DNA of 64,000 nucleotides from Amycolatopsis sp. WAC 01376 (lineage in GTDB: Bacteria > Actinomycetota > Actinomycetes > Mycobacteriales > Pseudonocardiaceae). Below are positions 26,303 to 35,375 of this stretch, piece after piece. The stretch lies in the NCBI RefSeq assembly GCF_003947415.1, contig NZ_QHKL01000002.1:620001-684000 (forward strand). Direction: 5' to 3'. A program made the translations under genes and the position numbers. Position 1 is the stretch's first letter; each line of letters begins with the position of its first letter. The notes beneath the pieces were generated by a model. The model did not search any database, was not told the origin of the DNA, and saw only the letters and a program-made list of their open reading frames with translations.

Positions 26303-27514
26303 ATGCGCGAAGAGGAGTTCTTCCGCCGGGCGCGGGCAGGTTCGGCCGGCCCGCTGGAGGGTGTGCGCGTCCTGGACGTGACCAAGGTCTGGTCCGGTCC
26401 GCTCGCCACCTGCGTGATGGCGGACATGGGGGCCGACGTGGTCCGGATCGAACTCGCCGACGGCCACGACGGCGAGGTGCCGCCGAACATCCCCGGCACC
26501 GGGCTGTCGTGGTTCCGGGAAACCGTGCACCGCAACAAACGCAGTGCCGGGCTGGACCTGCGCGTCGACTCCGACCGCAAGCGCTTCCTGGAACTGGTGG
26601 CACACGCGGACATCGTGGTCGAGAACTACAAACCCGGCACGCTGGACGGCTGGGGTGCCGGGTACGAGGCCTGCCGGTCGGCACGCGAGGACGTCGTGTT
26701 CGTGTCTGTGTCCGGCTTCGGGCAGTACGGCCCTAAGTCGCATCTGCCCGCCTACGACCCCGCGATCCAGGCCGCGGCCGGGTGGATGTCGCTCAACGGC
26801 CTGCCCGAGGGGCCGCCGGTGCGTGCTCCGACGTTCCTCGCCGACGAGCTGGCCGGTCTGCACGCGGCGATCGGCGCGCTCGCCGCGCTGACGCACCGGA
26901 ACCGGACCGGCGAAGGACAACACGTCGATGTGTCCATGGTGGACTGTCTGCTCGCCAGCAGCAGCGGCCTGCCGACCCTCGCCGCGACGGGCGCCCCGCC
27001 GCCGAGGGTGGGCAACGAGACCGATTTCGTCGTACCCGCCAATGTCTACGCATGCGCGGACGGCCATTTGTATCTCGCCGTCGCGATCAACCGGCATTGG
27101 CGCGCGCTCGCCGAGATCATCGGCAGACCGGAACTCGGCCTCGCCGACGGATTCCGCACGGCCGCCGAACGGATGACCAACCGCGACGCGATCAACACGA
27201 TGATCTCCGGCTGGTGCGCGGGACGTCCGCTCGCCGAAGCACTCGACGTGCTGAACGGCCGCGGGCTCGTCGCCGCGCCGGTGCGCACGCTCACCGAAGC
27301 CGTCGCCGACGAGCATGTCCAAGTGCGGGCGATGCTCCAGGAAACGGTGCTGAGCAACGGCACCACCGCGCCGATCGTCGGGCCGGCGGTGAAATTCTCT
27401 CGTACTCCGACGAAGGTCCGCCACGGTGCGCCGAGGCCGGGCGCGGACACCGCCGAAGTACTCGCGGAGCTCGCGGCAAACGATGAGAAGAATAGTTTGC
27501 GCCGCGCTTCTTAA
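26303..27514 (+). CDS. class III CoA-transferase (CaiB/BaiF family)
   Basis: A 403-aa CaiB-type CoA-transferase. The N-terminus PLEGVRVLDVTKVWSGPL and the catalytic Asp in AYDPAIQAAAG fit the family, as do NYKPGTL and GQYGP. Such enzymes move CoA between acids through an aspartyl anhydride. The start at ATG 26303 has GGAAAGG upstream. It probably activates or recycles an acid for the type II PKS. A second, unusual CoA-transferase lies at 43060. Confidence 0.88.
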   Translation: MREEEFFRRARAGSAGPLEGVRVLDVTKVWSGPLATCVMADMGADVVRIELADGHDGEVPPNIPGTGLSWFRETVHRNKRSAGLDLRVDSDRKRFLELVAHADIVVENYKPGTLDGWGAGYEACRSAREDVVFVSVSGFGQYGPKSHLPAYDPAIQAAAGWMSLNGLPEGPPVRAPTFLADELAGLHAAIGALAALTHRNRTGEGQHVDVSMVDCLLASSSGLPTLAATGAPPPRVGNETDFVVPANVYACADGHLYLAVAINRHWRALAEIIGRPELGLADGFRTAAERMTNRDAINTMISGWCAGRPLAEALDVLNGRGLVAAPVRTLTEAVADEHVQVRAMLQETVLSNGTTAPIVGPAVKFSRTPTKVRHGAPRPGADTAEVLAELAANDEKNSLRRAS

Positions 27515-27551
27515 AATGGAAACAAATTGTGCTGGAAAACGAGGAGGCGTC

Positions 27552-28292
27552 GTGGCGGAGCACCACCGGGCCCTGGTCACCGGGGCTTCACGAGGGATCG
27601 GCCGGGCCGTGGCGCTGCGGCTGGCCCAGGAGGGCTACGCCGTCGCGGGTTGTTTTTCGAAAGCGAGCGCCGCGTCGGAGGAAACCGAAGAGGACATCGC
27701 CGCCGTCGGCGTGCCCTCGTATTTCGCGGAATGCGACGTCGCCGATTCCGAAGCGGTCGAGCGATTCGTCAAGGACGCCGAGGAGAAGCTCGGCCCGATC
27801 GATCTGCTGATCAACAACGCCGGGATCACCAAGGACAGCCCGCTGGTACTCGCCAGCGCCGAGGACTGGCACGCGGTACTGGCCACGAACCTCACCGGCA
27901 CCTGGAACTTCTGCCGCACCATGGCCTTCCGGTTCATGAAGAACCGTGGCGGCGTCGTGGTCAACATGTCCTCGGTCGCCGGCGTCTACGGCCACGCGGG
28001 CCAGACCGCCTATTCCGCCAGCAAGGCCGGGATCATCGGCTTCAGCAAGTCGCTGGCCAAGGAGGTCGCCGGGCACGGTGTCCGGGTCAACGTCGTCGCT
28101 CCCGGTTTCATCGAGACCGACATGACCGGTTCCCTCGGCGAAAAGCAGCGCGCCAAGGCGCTCACGCAGATTCCGGCCAAACGCTTCGGCACCGGCGAAG
28201 ACGTCGCCGAACTGGTCGCGTTCCTGGTCTCCGACCGCGCCTCGTACATCACCGGACAGGTGCTGCAGATCGACGGGGGGATCACGCTGTGA
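27552..28292 (+). CDS. 3-oxoacyl-ACP ketoreductase (FabG-like)
   Basis: A 246-aa SDR with TGASRGIG, NNAGIT, Ser in NMSSVAG and the catalytic YSASK pair, and a C-terminus ending ASYITGQVLQIDGG, all as in FabG. The GTG at 27552 follows GAGGAGG. It overlaps the dehydratase gene in GTGA. It is the ketoreductase of a dissociated, reducing PKS: with the dehydratase it would turn each beta-keto group into a double bond. No enoyl reductase is in the window, so a polyene is the expected product. Confidence 0.93.
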   Translation: MAEHHRALVTGASRGIGRAVALRLAQEGYAVAGCFSKASAASEETEEDIAAVGVPSYFAECDVADSEAVERFVKDAEEKLGPIDLLINNAGITKDSPLVLASAEDWHAVLATNLTGTWNFCRTMAFRFMKNRGGVVVNMSSVAGVYGHAGQTAYSASKAGIIGFSKSLAKEVAGHGVRVNVVAPGFIETDMTGSLGEKQRAKALTQIPAKRFGTGEDVAELVAFLVSDRASYITGQVLQIDGGITL

Positions 28293-28675
28293 CCGGGATT
28301 CCCGCCTACGCCGCGCCGTTGCGGGCGGTCGACACGCTGGACGTCCGGCAGCACGGGGACGATCTGGAGCTGGTCGCCCGGATCACCGTGGACGGCAAGG
28401 AACCCAACCTGCGCGGGCATTTCCCCGGCCAGGCGGTGTACCCCGGCGTCTTCGTCATCGAGACGCTGGAGCAGGCGATGCGGGAGGCCGCCAACGCCCG
28501 GTTGCGCACCGTCCGCTCGGTCCGGTTCCTGGCGCCCCTGCTCGACGGCGACCTCATGGTGCTCACGGCCACCGCGAAGCGCACCCCGGACGGCTGGGAA
28601 GTCATCGGTAGGGCCGTACTCGGCGAGACGACGACGGCCAAGGTCCGCGCCACCTTCGAGGAGGACGCGGAATGA
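28289..28675 (+). CDS. FabZ-type hotdog 3-hydroxyacyl-ACP dehydratase
   Basis: A 128-aa hotdog protein with the FabZ active-site segment GHFPGQAVYPGVFVIE: catalytic His44 and Glu58 at the normal spacing. It overlaps both neighbours by four bases. With the next gene, which lacks the His, it likely forms a heterodimeric dehydratase as described for aryl-polyene systems (ApeI/ApeP). Confidence 0.88.
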   Translation: MTGIPAYAAPLRAVDTLDVRQHGDDLELVARITVDGKEPNLRGHFPGQAVYPGVFVIETLEQAMREAANARLRTVRSVRFLAPLLDGDLMVLTATAKRTPDGWEVIGRAVLGETTTAKVRATFEEDAE

Positions 28676-29136
28676 CCGAGCACCACGACATCCGGATCCT
28701 CCTCCCGCAGCGGTATCCGCTGCTGCTGGTGGACCGGGTGCTGGACCTGGTCCCCGGCGAGTCGATCGTCACGATCAAGGCGGTCACCGGCACCGAGCCG
28801 TGCTACGCGGGGATTCCCGACGGCGCACCGGCGAGCCGGTACGACTACCCGAAGTCGCTGATGATCGAGTCCTTCGGGCAGAGCGCCGCGCTCCTCTGGC
28901 TCGACGGCCGCGCGCCGGTCGAGGACGACGACTCGACGTTGATGTTCATCGGTGCCCGTGACTACCACTTCACGGCCGCCGCCCGCCCTGGTGACGTGCT
29001 GCGCCACGAGGTCCGCCTGGAATCGGTACTGGCCGACACGGCCTTCGCCACCGGCCGGACCTGGGCCGGTGATCGCCTGATCGCCACCGTCACCACCTTG
29101 ACCGCGACGCGGCGCCCTGTGCGGCCCGCGGCGTGA
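28672..29136 (+). CDS. FabZ-like hotdog protein lacking catalytic His
   Basis: A 154-aa hotdog protein. LLPQRYPLLLVDRV matches the FabZ N-terminus. The expected HFPG segment is replaced (RYDYPKSLMIES): Glu66 is kept but the position 14 residues before it is Ala52, not His. It is probably a non-catalytic or half-active partner of the preceding dehydratase. It starts four bases before that gene's stop, which supports equal production. Confidence 0.85.
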   Translation: MTEHHDIRILLPQRYPLLLVDRVLDLVPGESIVTIKAVTGTEPCYAGIPDGAPASRYDYPKSLMIESFGQSAALLWLDGRAPVEDDDSTLMFIGARDYHFTAAARPGDVLRHEVRLESVLADTAFATGRTWAGDRLIATVTTLTATRRPVRPAA

Positions 29137-29171
29137 GAACCGCACGCGGACAACGAAACCGGAGGATCGTC

Positions 29172-29426
29172 ATGACGCAGACCGACACCCAGCTCGAGGA
29201 GCTCCGCGAGCTGGTCGCCGAGGTGCTCGAGCTCGAGCCCGAGGAACTTGAGGACAACGGGGACTTCATCGACGACTACGAGGCCGACTCCCTGCGTGCC
29301 ATCGAGATCCTCGCCAGGATCGACAAGCAGTACAAGATCGAGATCCCGCAGGCCGAACTGCCGGAGCTGCGCACGCTCAAGGCGGTCAACGACGCCCTGA
29401 TCCGGCACTCCGTCAAGAAGGGATGA
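29172..29426 (+). CDS. acyl carrier protein
   Basis: An 84-aa acidic ACP. The phosphopantetheine site is Ser40 in YEADSLRAIEI. ATG 29172 has GGAGG upstream. It is the only carrier protein in the window, so starter loading, extension and perhaps halogenation may all occur on it. The KS gene follows three bases after its stop. No phosphopantetheinyl transferase is in the window. Confidence 0.93.
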   Translation: MTQTDTQLEELRELVAEVLELEPEELEDNGDFIDDYEADSLRAIEILARIDKQYKIEIPQAELPELRTLKAVNDALIRHSVKKG

Positions 29427-29429
29427 ACC

Positions 29430-30632
29430 GTGGCCCGCGTTGTCGTGACCGGGGTCGGCCCGGTGTCGAGCATCGGGATCGGGATAGCCGCGTTCGCCGA
29501 GGCGCTGCGCACCGGCCGATCCGGGATCTCGCCCATCACCAGCTTCGACCCGGCCGGGTTCCCGCACCGGAACGCGGGCGAGGTCCAGACCTTCGATCCG
29601 GGTGCCCAGCTCCGCCGGGTCGACCCGGCGGGGTGGGGCCGGTCCAGCCAGTTCGCGGCCAGCGCCGCGCGGCTGGCGCTCGCCGACGCCGGGCTCGACC
29701 TGACGTCGGTGGCGCCGGGGCGTGCCCACGCGATCATGGGCACCACCAGTGGTGAGTCCGCGGTCGCGGAGGCGCTCACCGCGCAGATCATCGAGGGTGG
29801 TTTCGCCGCGCAGGACCCGGCCCTGCTGACCCAGCTGCCCGCCAACCGGCTGGCGAACGCGGTCAGCGAGGAGCTGGGCTTGTCCGGCGAGTCGCTGACC
29901 ATCGCGACCGCCTGCTCGGCGAGCAACTACGCGATCGGCTACGCCTACGACCTGCTGGCCGGCGGCGAGGCCGACGTCGTCTTCGCCGGCGGCGCCGATT
30001 CGGTGTGCCGCTGGGCGCACGCCGGGTTCTACCGGCTCGGCGCGTTGGCGAAGGACGCCTGCACCCCGTTCGACAAGGACCGCGCGGGCATCCTCACCGG
30101 CGAGGGTGGCGCCGTGCTCACCTTGGAAACCTATGACCACGCCCGGAAAAGGGGCGCCACGGTCTACGCGGAACTGCTCGGGTACGGCGTCAACTGCGAC
30201 GCCATCCATCCGGTCACGCCGGACGCGCCGACGGTCGCGGAATGCATGCGCATCGCACACCGCAACTCCGGCATCTCACCGTCCGATGTGGACTACATCT
30301 GCGCGCACGGCACCGGCACGCAGGTGAACGACCTGGTCGAGAGCAAGGCCGTGATCGAGGTCTTCGGCGAGCGCCCGCCGCCGATCAGCTCGATCAAGTC
30401 GATGCTCGGCCACACCATGGGCGCGGCCTGCGGTTTCGGGGCGATCGCCTCGACCATCGCGATCGACCGCGGTTTCCTGCCGCCCACGGTCAACTGGACC
30501 ACCGCGGATCCGGAACTGGGCGTCGACCCGGTGCCGAACGCGGCCCGCGCGGCGACCGTGCGGGTGGTCCAGAACGACGGTTTCGCCTTCGGTGGCAACA
30601 ACGCCATCGTGATGTTGGGAGCGCCAGAATGA
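29430..30632 (+). CDS. ketosynthase KS1 (active, type II)
   Basis: A 400-aa FabF-like ketosynthase with a full catalytic set: Cys162 (TACSASN), His293 (CAHGTGT), Lys323 and His328 (SMLGHTMGAA). It ends in GFAFGGNNA, as FabF does. The next gene is CLF-like and overlaps it by four bases, so the pair should form the KS-CLF heterodimer that sets chain length. With the KR and dehydratases it forms a highly reducing type II PKS. Confidence 0.95.
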   Translation: MARVVVTGVGPVSSIGIGIAAFAEALRTGRSGISPITSFDPAGFPHRNAGEVQTFDPGAQLRRVDPAGWGRSSQFAASAARLALADAGLDLTSVAPGRAHAIMGTTSGESAVAEALTAQIIEGGFAAQDPALLTQLPANRLANAVSEELGLSGESLTIATACSASNYAIGYAYDLLAGGEADVVFAGGADSVCRWAHAGFYRLGALAKDACTPFDKDRAGILTGEGGAVLTLETYDHARKRGATVYAELLGYGVNCDAIHPVTPDAPTVAECMRIAHRNSGISPSDVDYICAHGTGTQVNDLVESKAVIEVFGERPPPISSIKSMLGHTMGAACGFGAIASTIAIDRGFLPPTVNWTTADPELGVDPVPNAARAATVRVVQNDGFAFGGNNAIVMLGAPE

Positions 30633-31741
30633 GCGGTGTGGTGGTGACCGGCTGGAGCGCGCTGACCTCCGCGGGCGTCGGCGTGGACGCGCTGGCGAAG
30701 CGGCTCGCTCTGGCCGAGGCAGGTCAAGTCGAAAATGGCCACGAGATCGGCGACCTCTACGAAGAGCCGCTGCCCGCGACGAGCGGGCACTTCCTCCCCA
30801 GCTTCAGCCCACGGGAACATCTGGGGCGCAAGGGGACCAGCACCTTCGACCGGGCCACCGGGCTGGCCGTGGTGTGCTGCCAGGAGGCGTTGCGCGAGGC
30901 CGGGGTGTCCCTCGACGACGAGGTCCGGCCGCGGATCGGCGTGGTGCTCGGGACCTCGCTGGGCAGCTTCAAGTCCACCAGCGACTACACCCGCGAGACC
31001 CTGGTGCAGGACAAGCCGTACCTGGTCAACCCGATGCTGTTCCCGAACACGGTGATGAACTGCGCCGCCGGGCAGGTCGCCATCCGGTTCGGCCTCCGAG
31101 GGGCGAACACCACCATCGCGGGCGGCACCCTCGGTTTCCTCAACGTGCTGCGGTACGCCGGCAACGCCATCGAGCGCGGCCACGTCGACGTCGTCGTCGC
31201 GGGCGCGGTGGAGGAGTTCACCCCGCACCGCGCGTGGGCGACCCATCTGACCGGGGCGACCGACGTCGTCGCCGCCGGTGAGGCGGCCGGGATGTTCGTG
31301 CTGGCCAAGGAGAACACCCCGGAGTGGGCGGGAACGCGGCAGCGCGCCGGTGTCCTCGCGGTCGCGACGGCCTACGGGCCGGGCGGGGGCGAGGCGGCCG
31401 AAACCGCGCTCGCCGGATGCGTGCACCGCGTGCTGGCGAAGGCGGGAGTCGACGCGACCGAAGTGTCCACTGTGTACACCGGCGAGGTCGAAGACGGCGA
31501 CGAGCGCGAGTACGGCCCGATCGTCCGAGTGTTGGGCCACCGCCCGGAGCGGGTCATGGTCAAGCGGCTGTTCGGCGAATGCGACGCGGCCTCCGGAGCG
31601 GTGGCGCTGGGTGTCCTGCTGGCCGAAGACCGCGATGCCGGCCCCGGCGGGCTGAGCCTGCTCACCGCGCGGGGCGCGGACGGTGCCGTCGGCGCCGCCA
31701 TCGTGAGGAGGTACGCCGATGGCGGTCTTGATCGCGGGTAG
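30629..31741 (+). CDS. chain-length-factor-like ketosynthase homologue CLF1
   Basis: A 370-aa ketosynthase-fold protein without catalytic residues: the Cys segment reads NTTIAGGTLG, the first His block is VYTGEVED, and the second reads LFGECDAASG with Glu in place of His. This is the expected state of a chain length factor paired with KS1. The next ketosynthase starts 23 bases inside its 3' end. Confidence 0.88.
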   Translation: MSGVVVTGWSALTSAGVGVDALAKRLALAEAGQVENGHEIGDLYEEPLPATSGHFLPSFSPREHLGRKGTSTFDRATGLAVVCCQEALREAGVSLDDEVRPRIGVVLGTSLGSFKSTSDYTRETLVQDKPYLVNPMLFPNTVMNCAAGQVAIRFGLRGANTTIAGGTLGFLNVLRYAGNAIERGHVDVVVAGAVEEFTPHRAWATHLTGATDVVAAGEAAGMFVLAKENTPEWAGTRQRAGVLAVATAYGPGGGEAAETALAGCVHRVLAKAGVDATEVSTVYTGEVEDGDEREYGPIVRVLGHRPERVMVKRLFGECDAASGAVALGVLLAEDRDAGPGGLSLLTARGADGAVGAAIVRRYADGGLDRG

Positions 31742-32834
31742 CGCGGTGCGCACCTGCCTCGGTTCGGGAGCGGAGACGTTCGACGGTCTGGTCCGCGGCG
31801 TTTGCGGCGTCTCACCGCTGCGGTACGGCGATTCCGGACAGCTGAACGTGGCCTATGGCTACCACGCCGAGTTGGACGGTGAGCCGTTCCGCGCGGGACG
31901 GCTCCTGGCCGAATGCCTGAAGGAAGCGGTCGCTCAGTCCAAAGTAGACGCTGCGACACAGCGAGTCGCGGTCCTCGTCGGCACGGGACTGCGCGAGTTG
32001 TCCGCGGTGGAACGGCTGGCGCTCACCGGGGAGCCGGTGTCCGCCGGACGGCTGGACTTCGCCGACGTGGTGGCGGAAACGCTGCCCGGCGCCACGTACG
32101 TGACCACCGTCGTCAACGCGTGCAGCGCCGGCGGCCATGTGCTCGCGCTCGCTCAGGACATGCTCGAACTCGGCGAATGCGACGCCGTCGTGGTCGCCGC
32201 CGCCGACGCGATGACGCGGTCGATGCTCGCCATGGTCGGGCGCGTCGCCGAGACGCCGACCGAGCGCGTCCGCCCGTTCGACCGCGAGCGCGCCGGCGTA
32301 CTCCTCGGCGAGGGCGCGGCGGCGCTCGTCGTCGTGCCCGAGAGCTGGGACGGCCCGGCGCTCGGCCGGGTCGCCGCGACCGGCCTCTCCTGCGACGCCC
32401 ACCACGCCACGGCGCCGGACATCGAGGGCATCGCCCGCGCGATGTCCGACGCCTACACGCGTGCGGACCGCGCACCGTCCGATGTGGATCTCGTGGTCGC
32501 ACACGCGACCGGCACCGCGCTCAACGACCCGGTCGAATGCGAGGCGATGCGCAAGATCGTCCTCGGTGGCGGCGGGAACCCGCTGGTCACCGCGGTCAAG
32601 GGTTCGACGGGCCACACCTCGGGCAGCGCCGCACTGGTCAATGTGGACGTCGCACTGCGGATCTTCGCCTCCGGCGAGGTTCCCGCGGTCACGGGCCTGA
32701 CCGATCCGCTCGACGAGGGCATCGGATTACGGCTGGTCATCGGGGACACGGTCACCGCGCGGCCGGATCTCGTGCAGGTCAACTCGTTCGGCTTCGGCGG
32801 GGTCAACGCCGTCACCCTGTTGGAGCGCGTATGA
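31719..32834 (+). CDS. ketosynthase KS2 (active set of residues)
   Basis: A 371-aa ketosynthase with Cys135 (NACSAGG), His262 (AHATGT), Lys294 and His299 (KGSTGHTSG). It is divergent from KS1 in sequence. It begins inside the CLF1 gene, with GAGGAGG upstream of ATG 31719. One codon is TTA (32727-32729), rare in such GC-rich genes. It could run a second elongation set, or an initiation or side-chain step, with the short partner that follows. Confidence 0.9.
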   Translation: MAVLIAGSAVRTCLGSGAETFDGLVRGVCGVSPLRYGDSGQLNVAYGYHAELDGEPFRAGRLLAECLKEAVAQSKVDAATQRVAVLVGTGLRELSAVERLALTGEPVSAGRLDFADVVAETLPGATYVTTVVNACSAGGHVLALAQDMLELGECDAVVVAAADAMTRSMLAMVGRVAETPTERVRPFDRERAGVLLGEGAAALVVVPESWDGPALGRVAATGLSCDAHHATAPDIEGIARAMSDAYTRADRAPSDVDLVVAHATGTALNDPVECEAMRKIVLGGGGNPLVTAVKGSTGHTSGSAALVNVDVALRIFASGEVPAVTGLTDPLDEGIGLRLVIGDTVTARPDLVQVNSFGFGGVNAVTLLERV

Positions 32835-33664
32835 AATCCCGGTTGCTGCTCACCGGCTGGAGCCTGCATCTGCCGGGGGTCGCGGAGTTCGACGGCGCGC
32901 CGCCGGAGAAGGCCGCCACCGTACTCGGGCGGAAAGGCCTGCTGTACAAGGAACCCTCGACCCGGCTGGCGTTGTGCGCGGTGCATCGCGCGCTCGGCTT
33001 CGAACCAGGGCACCGGGTCACCGGGCCGATCGAGACCGGCACCGCCGTGGTCGCGTGCAGCAACCTCGGCAACGTCGAGACGGTCGCGAAGGTCACGCGC
33101 GCGGTCGAGGCGGAAGGCAGCCGCGGGGTGAGCGTGCTCGACGCGCCCAACGTGTCGCCGAACGTCGTGGCCAGCACGGTCGCGCTGTGGTTCGGCTTCG
33201 GGGGCCCCAACCTGATGCTGTGTTCCGGCAGTACGGCCGGGCACGCCGGGCTGCGGATGGCGAGTCTGCTGCTGCGCTCCGGCCGGGCCACCCGGGTGGT
33301 GCTCGTCGGCGCCGAACCGGAGGACGAGATCGCCTCGATCCTGCACGACGGACCGCTGCGGTCCGGGAGCGCCTGCGTGATCCTCGAACCCTGGCGCGAG
33401 AAAGCCGGCCACCTGGTCGTCGACGTCGACCCTGGGGAGGCCGCGCCGCTGCCCCGGCGCACGGTCGGATCCGGCGGTTTCGACGTCAAGGAACGGTGGG
33501 GCGACTTCTACGGCGCGCACGGGGTCGTGGAGCTCGCGCTCGCCGCCCACCTCGCCGTGGCGGAAGGCGAAGGCCGCGTGGGCATCGGCCCGCACCGGCC
33601 GGACGGCGGGCCGTCGGTTTCGGTCGCCGTCACACACCACAGCGATGAGATGGGGTACCGGTGA
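32831..33664 (+). CDS. short CLF-like ketosynthase homologue CLF2
   Basis: A 277-aa ketosynthase-like protein, about 100 residues shorter than its relatives. The segment LCSGSTAGHAG aligns without gaps to NACSAGGH of KS2, placing Ser134 at the nucleophile (Cys131 is three residues off). The HGTGT block is missing, and the second His motif reads WGDFYGAHG. It should be inactive in condensation. It overlaps KS2 and the hydrolase gene by four bases each, so it is under coupled translation and is no decayed remnant. Confidence 0.8.
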   Translation: MKSRLLLTGWSLHLPGVAEFDGAPPEKAATVLGRKGLLYKEPSTRLALCAVHRALGFEPGHRVTGPIETGTAVVACSNLGNVETVAKVTRAVEAEGSRGVSVLDAPNVSPNVVASTVALWFGFGGPNLMLCSGSTAGHAGLRMASLLLRSGRATRVVLVGAEPEDEIASILHDGPLRSGSACVILEPWREKAGHLVVDVDPGEAAPLPRRTVGSGGFDVKERWGDFYGAHGVVELALAAHLAVAEGEGRVGIGPHRPDGGPSVSVAVTHHSDEMGYR

Positions 33665-34458
33665 ACGGTTCGGCGGTGAAGGCGCACACGATCTCGCCCG
33701 GCAGGCCCGGTGCGCCGCTGGTGCTGTTCGCACACGGGATGGAAGGCCACTGGAAGAGCTGGACGCCGCTGGCCGCGCATCTCGACCAGGGCTACCGGGT
33801 CGTTTCGCTGGAGCTGCCGTGGAAGGCGGGCAACGACTTCCGCTGGCGCAACCGCTCCTTCGGCAAATGGCTCGGCGACGGCCTCGACATGGTCGGGGCC
33901 ACCCCGGACGTCCTCGTCGCGCATTCGTTCGGCGCCAACGCCGCGCTGGACCTGATGTGCCGGCTCGACCCGCGCGTCGGTTCGTCGGTGGCGTTGTTCT
34001 GCCCGTTCTACCGGCTGCCCCGGTTCGAGGTGACGTGGCGGATGTTCGAGCGCTCGCGCGAGACGTTCACCGCGCACGTCGGCGAGGGGGTCCGCGCCCG
34101 GCTCGGCAAACGAGCGGCCACTTTGGACCCCGAGGTCGTCGACGGCATGGTCAAGATCGCGTTGAACCGCGCCGGGCCGCTCGGCTTCGCGGCGGTGTTC
34201 GACCGCTACGCCGCGAGCGCCGACCTTCAGCTCGGCAACGTCGAGATCCCGACGAAGGTGCTGGTCGGCGGTATGGACCCGACGCTGCCCGCCGAATCGG
34301 CGCGCGCTCTCGCCGACGGCATGCCGGGGGCGACGCTGCACACGCTCGACCGCGGCGACCACTTCTTCCACGTTCGCTACGCCCGGTACGCCGCGGCCGA
34401 GGTGACCGGCCTCGTCGAAGACGTCCGGACCATTCCGAAGGTAGGTGAGCTCCGATGA
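33661..34458 (+). CDS. alpha/beta-hydrolase (thioesterase-like)
   Basis: A 265-aa cytoplasmic alpha/beta-hydrolase. The nucleophile is Ser89 in VAHSFGANA, and the oxyanion HG motif is FAHGMEGHW near residue 25. A late Asp (GGMDPT) and His (RGDHFFHVR) complete the triad. There is no signal peptide. It lies between CLF2 and a double-hotdog protein, with four-base overlaps on both sides. Release or editing of the PKS chain is the likely role. Confidence 0.82.
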   Translation: MNGSAVKAHTISPGRPGAPLVLFAHGMEGHWKSWTPLAAHLDQGYRVVSLELPWKAGNDFRWRNRSFGKWLGDGLDMVGATPDVLVAHSFGANAALDLMCRLDPRVGSSVALFCPFYRLPRFEVTWRMFERSRETFTAHVGEGVRARLGKRAATLDPEVVDGMVKIALNRAGPLGFAAVFDRYAASADLQLGNVEIPTKVLVGGMDPTLPAESARALADGMPGATLHTLDRGDHFFHVRYARYAAAEVTGLVEDVRTIPKVGELR

Positions 34459-35375
34459 CCGCAGTCCTGCGGCCAAGCCGGACCGTCACGCACGGCCGCC
34501 CCGCGTTCGAGGGCGCCAACATCCGCACCTGGATCGGTTTCAAGCACTTCATGTACCTGGTCGAGCAGGGTGTCCTGCAGTGGCTGCGCGACCAGGGCAC
34601 GAGTGCGCGCGACCTGTTCCTCGAGCACGGCCTCGGCGCGGAGATCGTGGACTGCTCGGTGCAGCTGCCCGCGGTGCTGGAACTCGACGACGAGGTCGAA
34701 GTCGAGGTCACCCCCGGCCGCGGCGACAAGCTGAACGTCCAGCTCTCGGTGGTCCGCGGCGGCGAGAAGGTCACCGTGCTGCGCGGCAAGGTCACCGTCG
34801 CGCTGGTCCGCGAGCGGGCGGCCGACAGCACGGCGGCCGCGCCCGAGGCGTTGGCGCAGCTGGAGGTCCCGGCGCTGACGTCCACGGTGGAGCGGATCGC
34901 GATCCCGGTGGGCGAGACCGCCGAGTCGGTGCTGACCGCGGCGCCGGGAGCGTTCCTGTGGTCCTGGCGGGCGCCGTACTTCTACTGCCACTACTCCGAC
35001 CGCGTCCAGCACTCCGGTTTCGTCCGGACGCTGGAGGAGGTCGTCGACCGCTATCTCGCCGAACGCGGCATCTCCGTCGGCCGCATGCTGTCCGAACGCG
35101 CGTGGATCCCGGTCGTCTCCCGCGCCCGCGTCCGGCTGCTGGAGGACGCGCGTATGGAGGAGACGGTGCACACCGTGTTCACCGTCACCGACATCCTGCG
35201 CGGGGTCATGTTCGACGGCCGCATGGACTGCTACGTCCAGCGTGGCCAGGAACTGGTCCCCGTCGCCACCGCCCAGATCCTGCACGGCTACGCCATCGCG
35301 GCAGGCCCTGGCGCGGGCGGGATGGCCCAGCTGGACGAGGGTGTCGTGCACGCGCTGATCGGGGACCGGGCGTGA
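34455..35375 (+). CDS. double-hotdog thioesterase-like protein
   Basis: A 306-aa protein with two 4HBT-like hotdog halves: residues ~20-115 (KHFMYLVEQGVLQWLRDQG) and ~165-290 (HYSDRVQHSGFVRTLEEVVD). Acyl-CoA or acyl-ACP thioesterases of this type release fatty or polyketide chains. Two release-type enzymes in a row (this and the hydrolase) suggest either chain release plus editing, or two products. Confidence 0.72.
   Translation: MTAVLRPSRTVTHGRPAFEGANIRTWIGFKHFMYLVEQGVLQWLRDQGTSARDLFLEHGLGAEIVDCSVQLPAVLELDDEVEVEVTPGRGDKLNVQLSVVRGGEKVTVLRGKVTVALVRERAADSTAAAPEALAQLEVPALTSTVERIAIPVGETAESVLTAAPGAFLWSWRAPYFYCHYSDRVQHSGFVRTLEEVVDRYLAERGISVGRMLSERAWIPVVSRARVRLLEDARMEETVHTVFTVTDILRGVMFDGRMDCYVQRGQELVPVATAQILHGYAIAAGPGAGGMAQLDEGVVHALIGDRA

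Noticed and set aside
31719-31741. Frameshift joining CLF1 and KS2
   Set aside because: The 23-base overlap has its own strong GAGGAGG site, and both proteins have complete ends.
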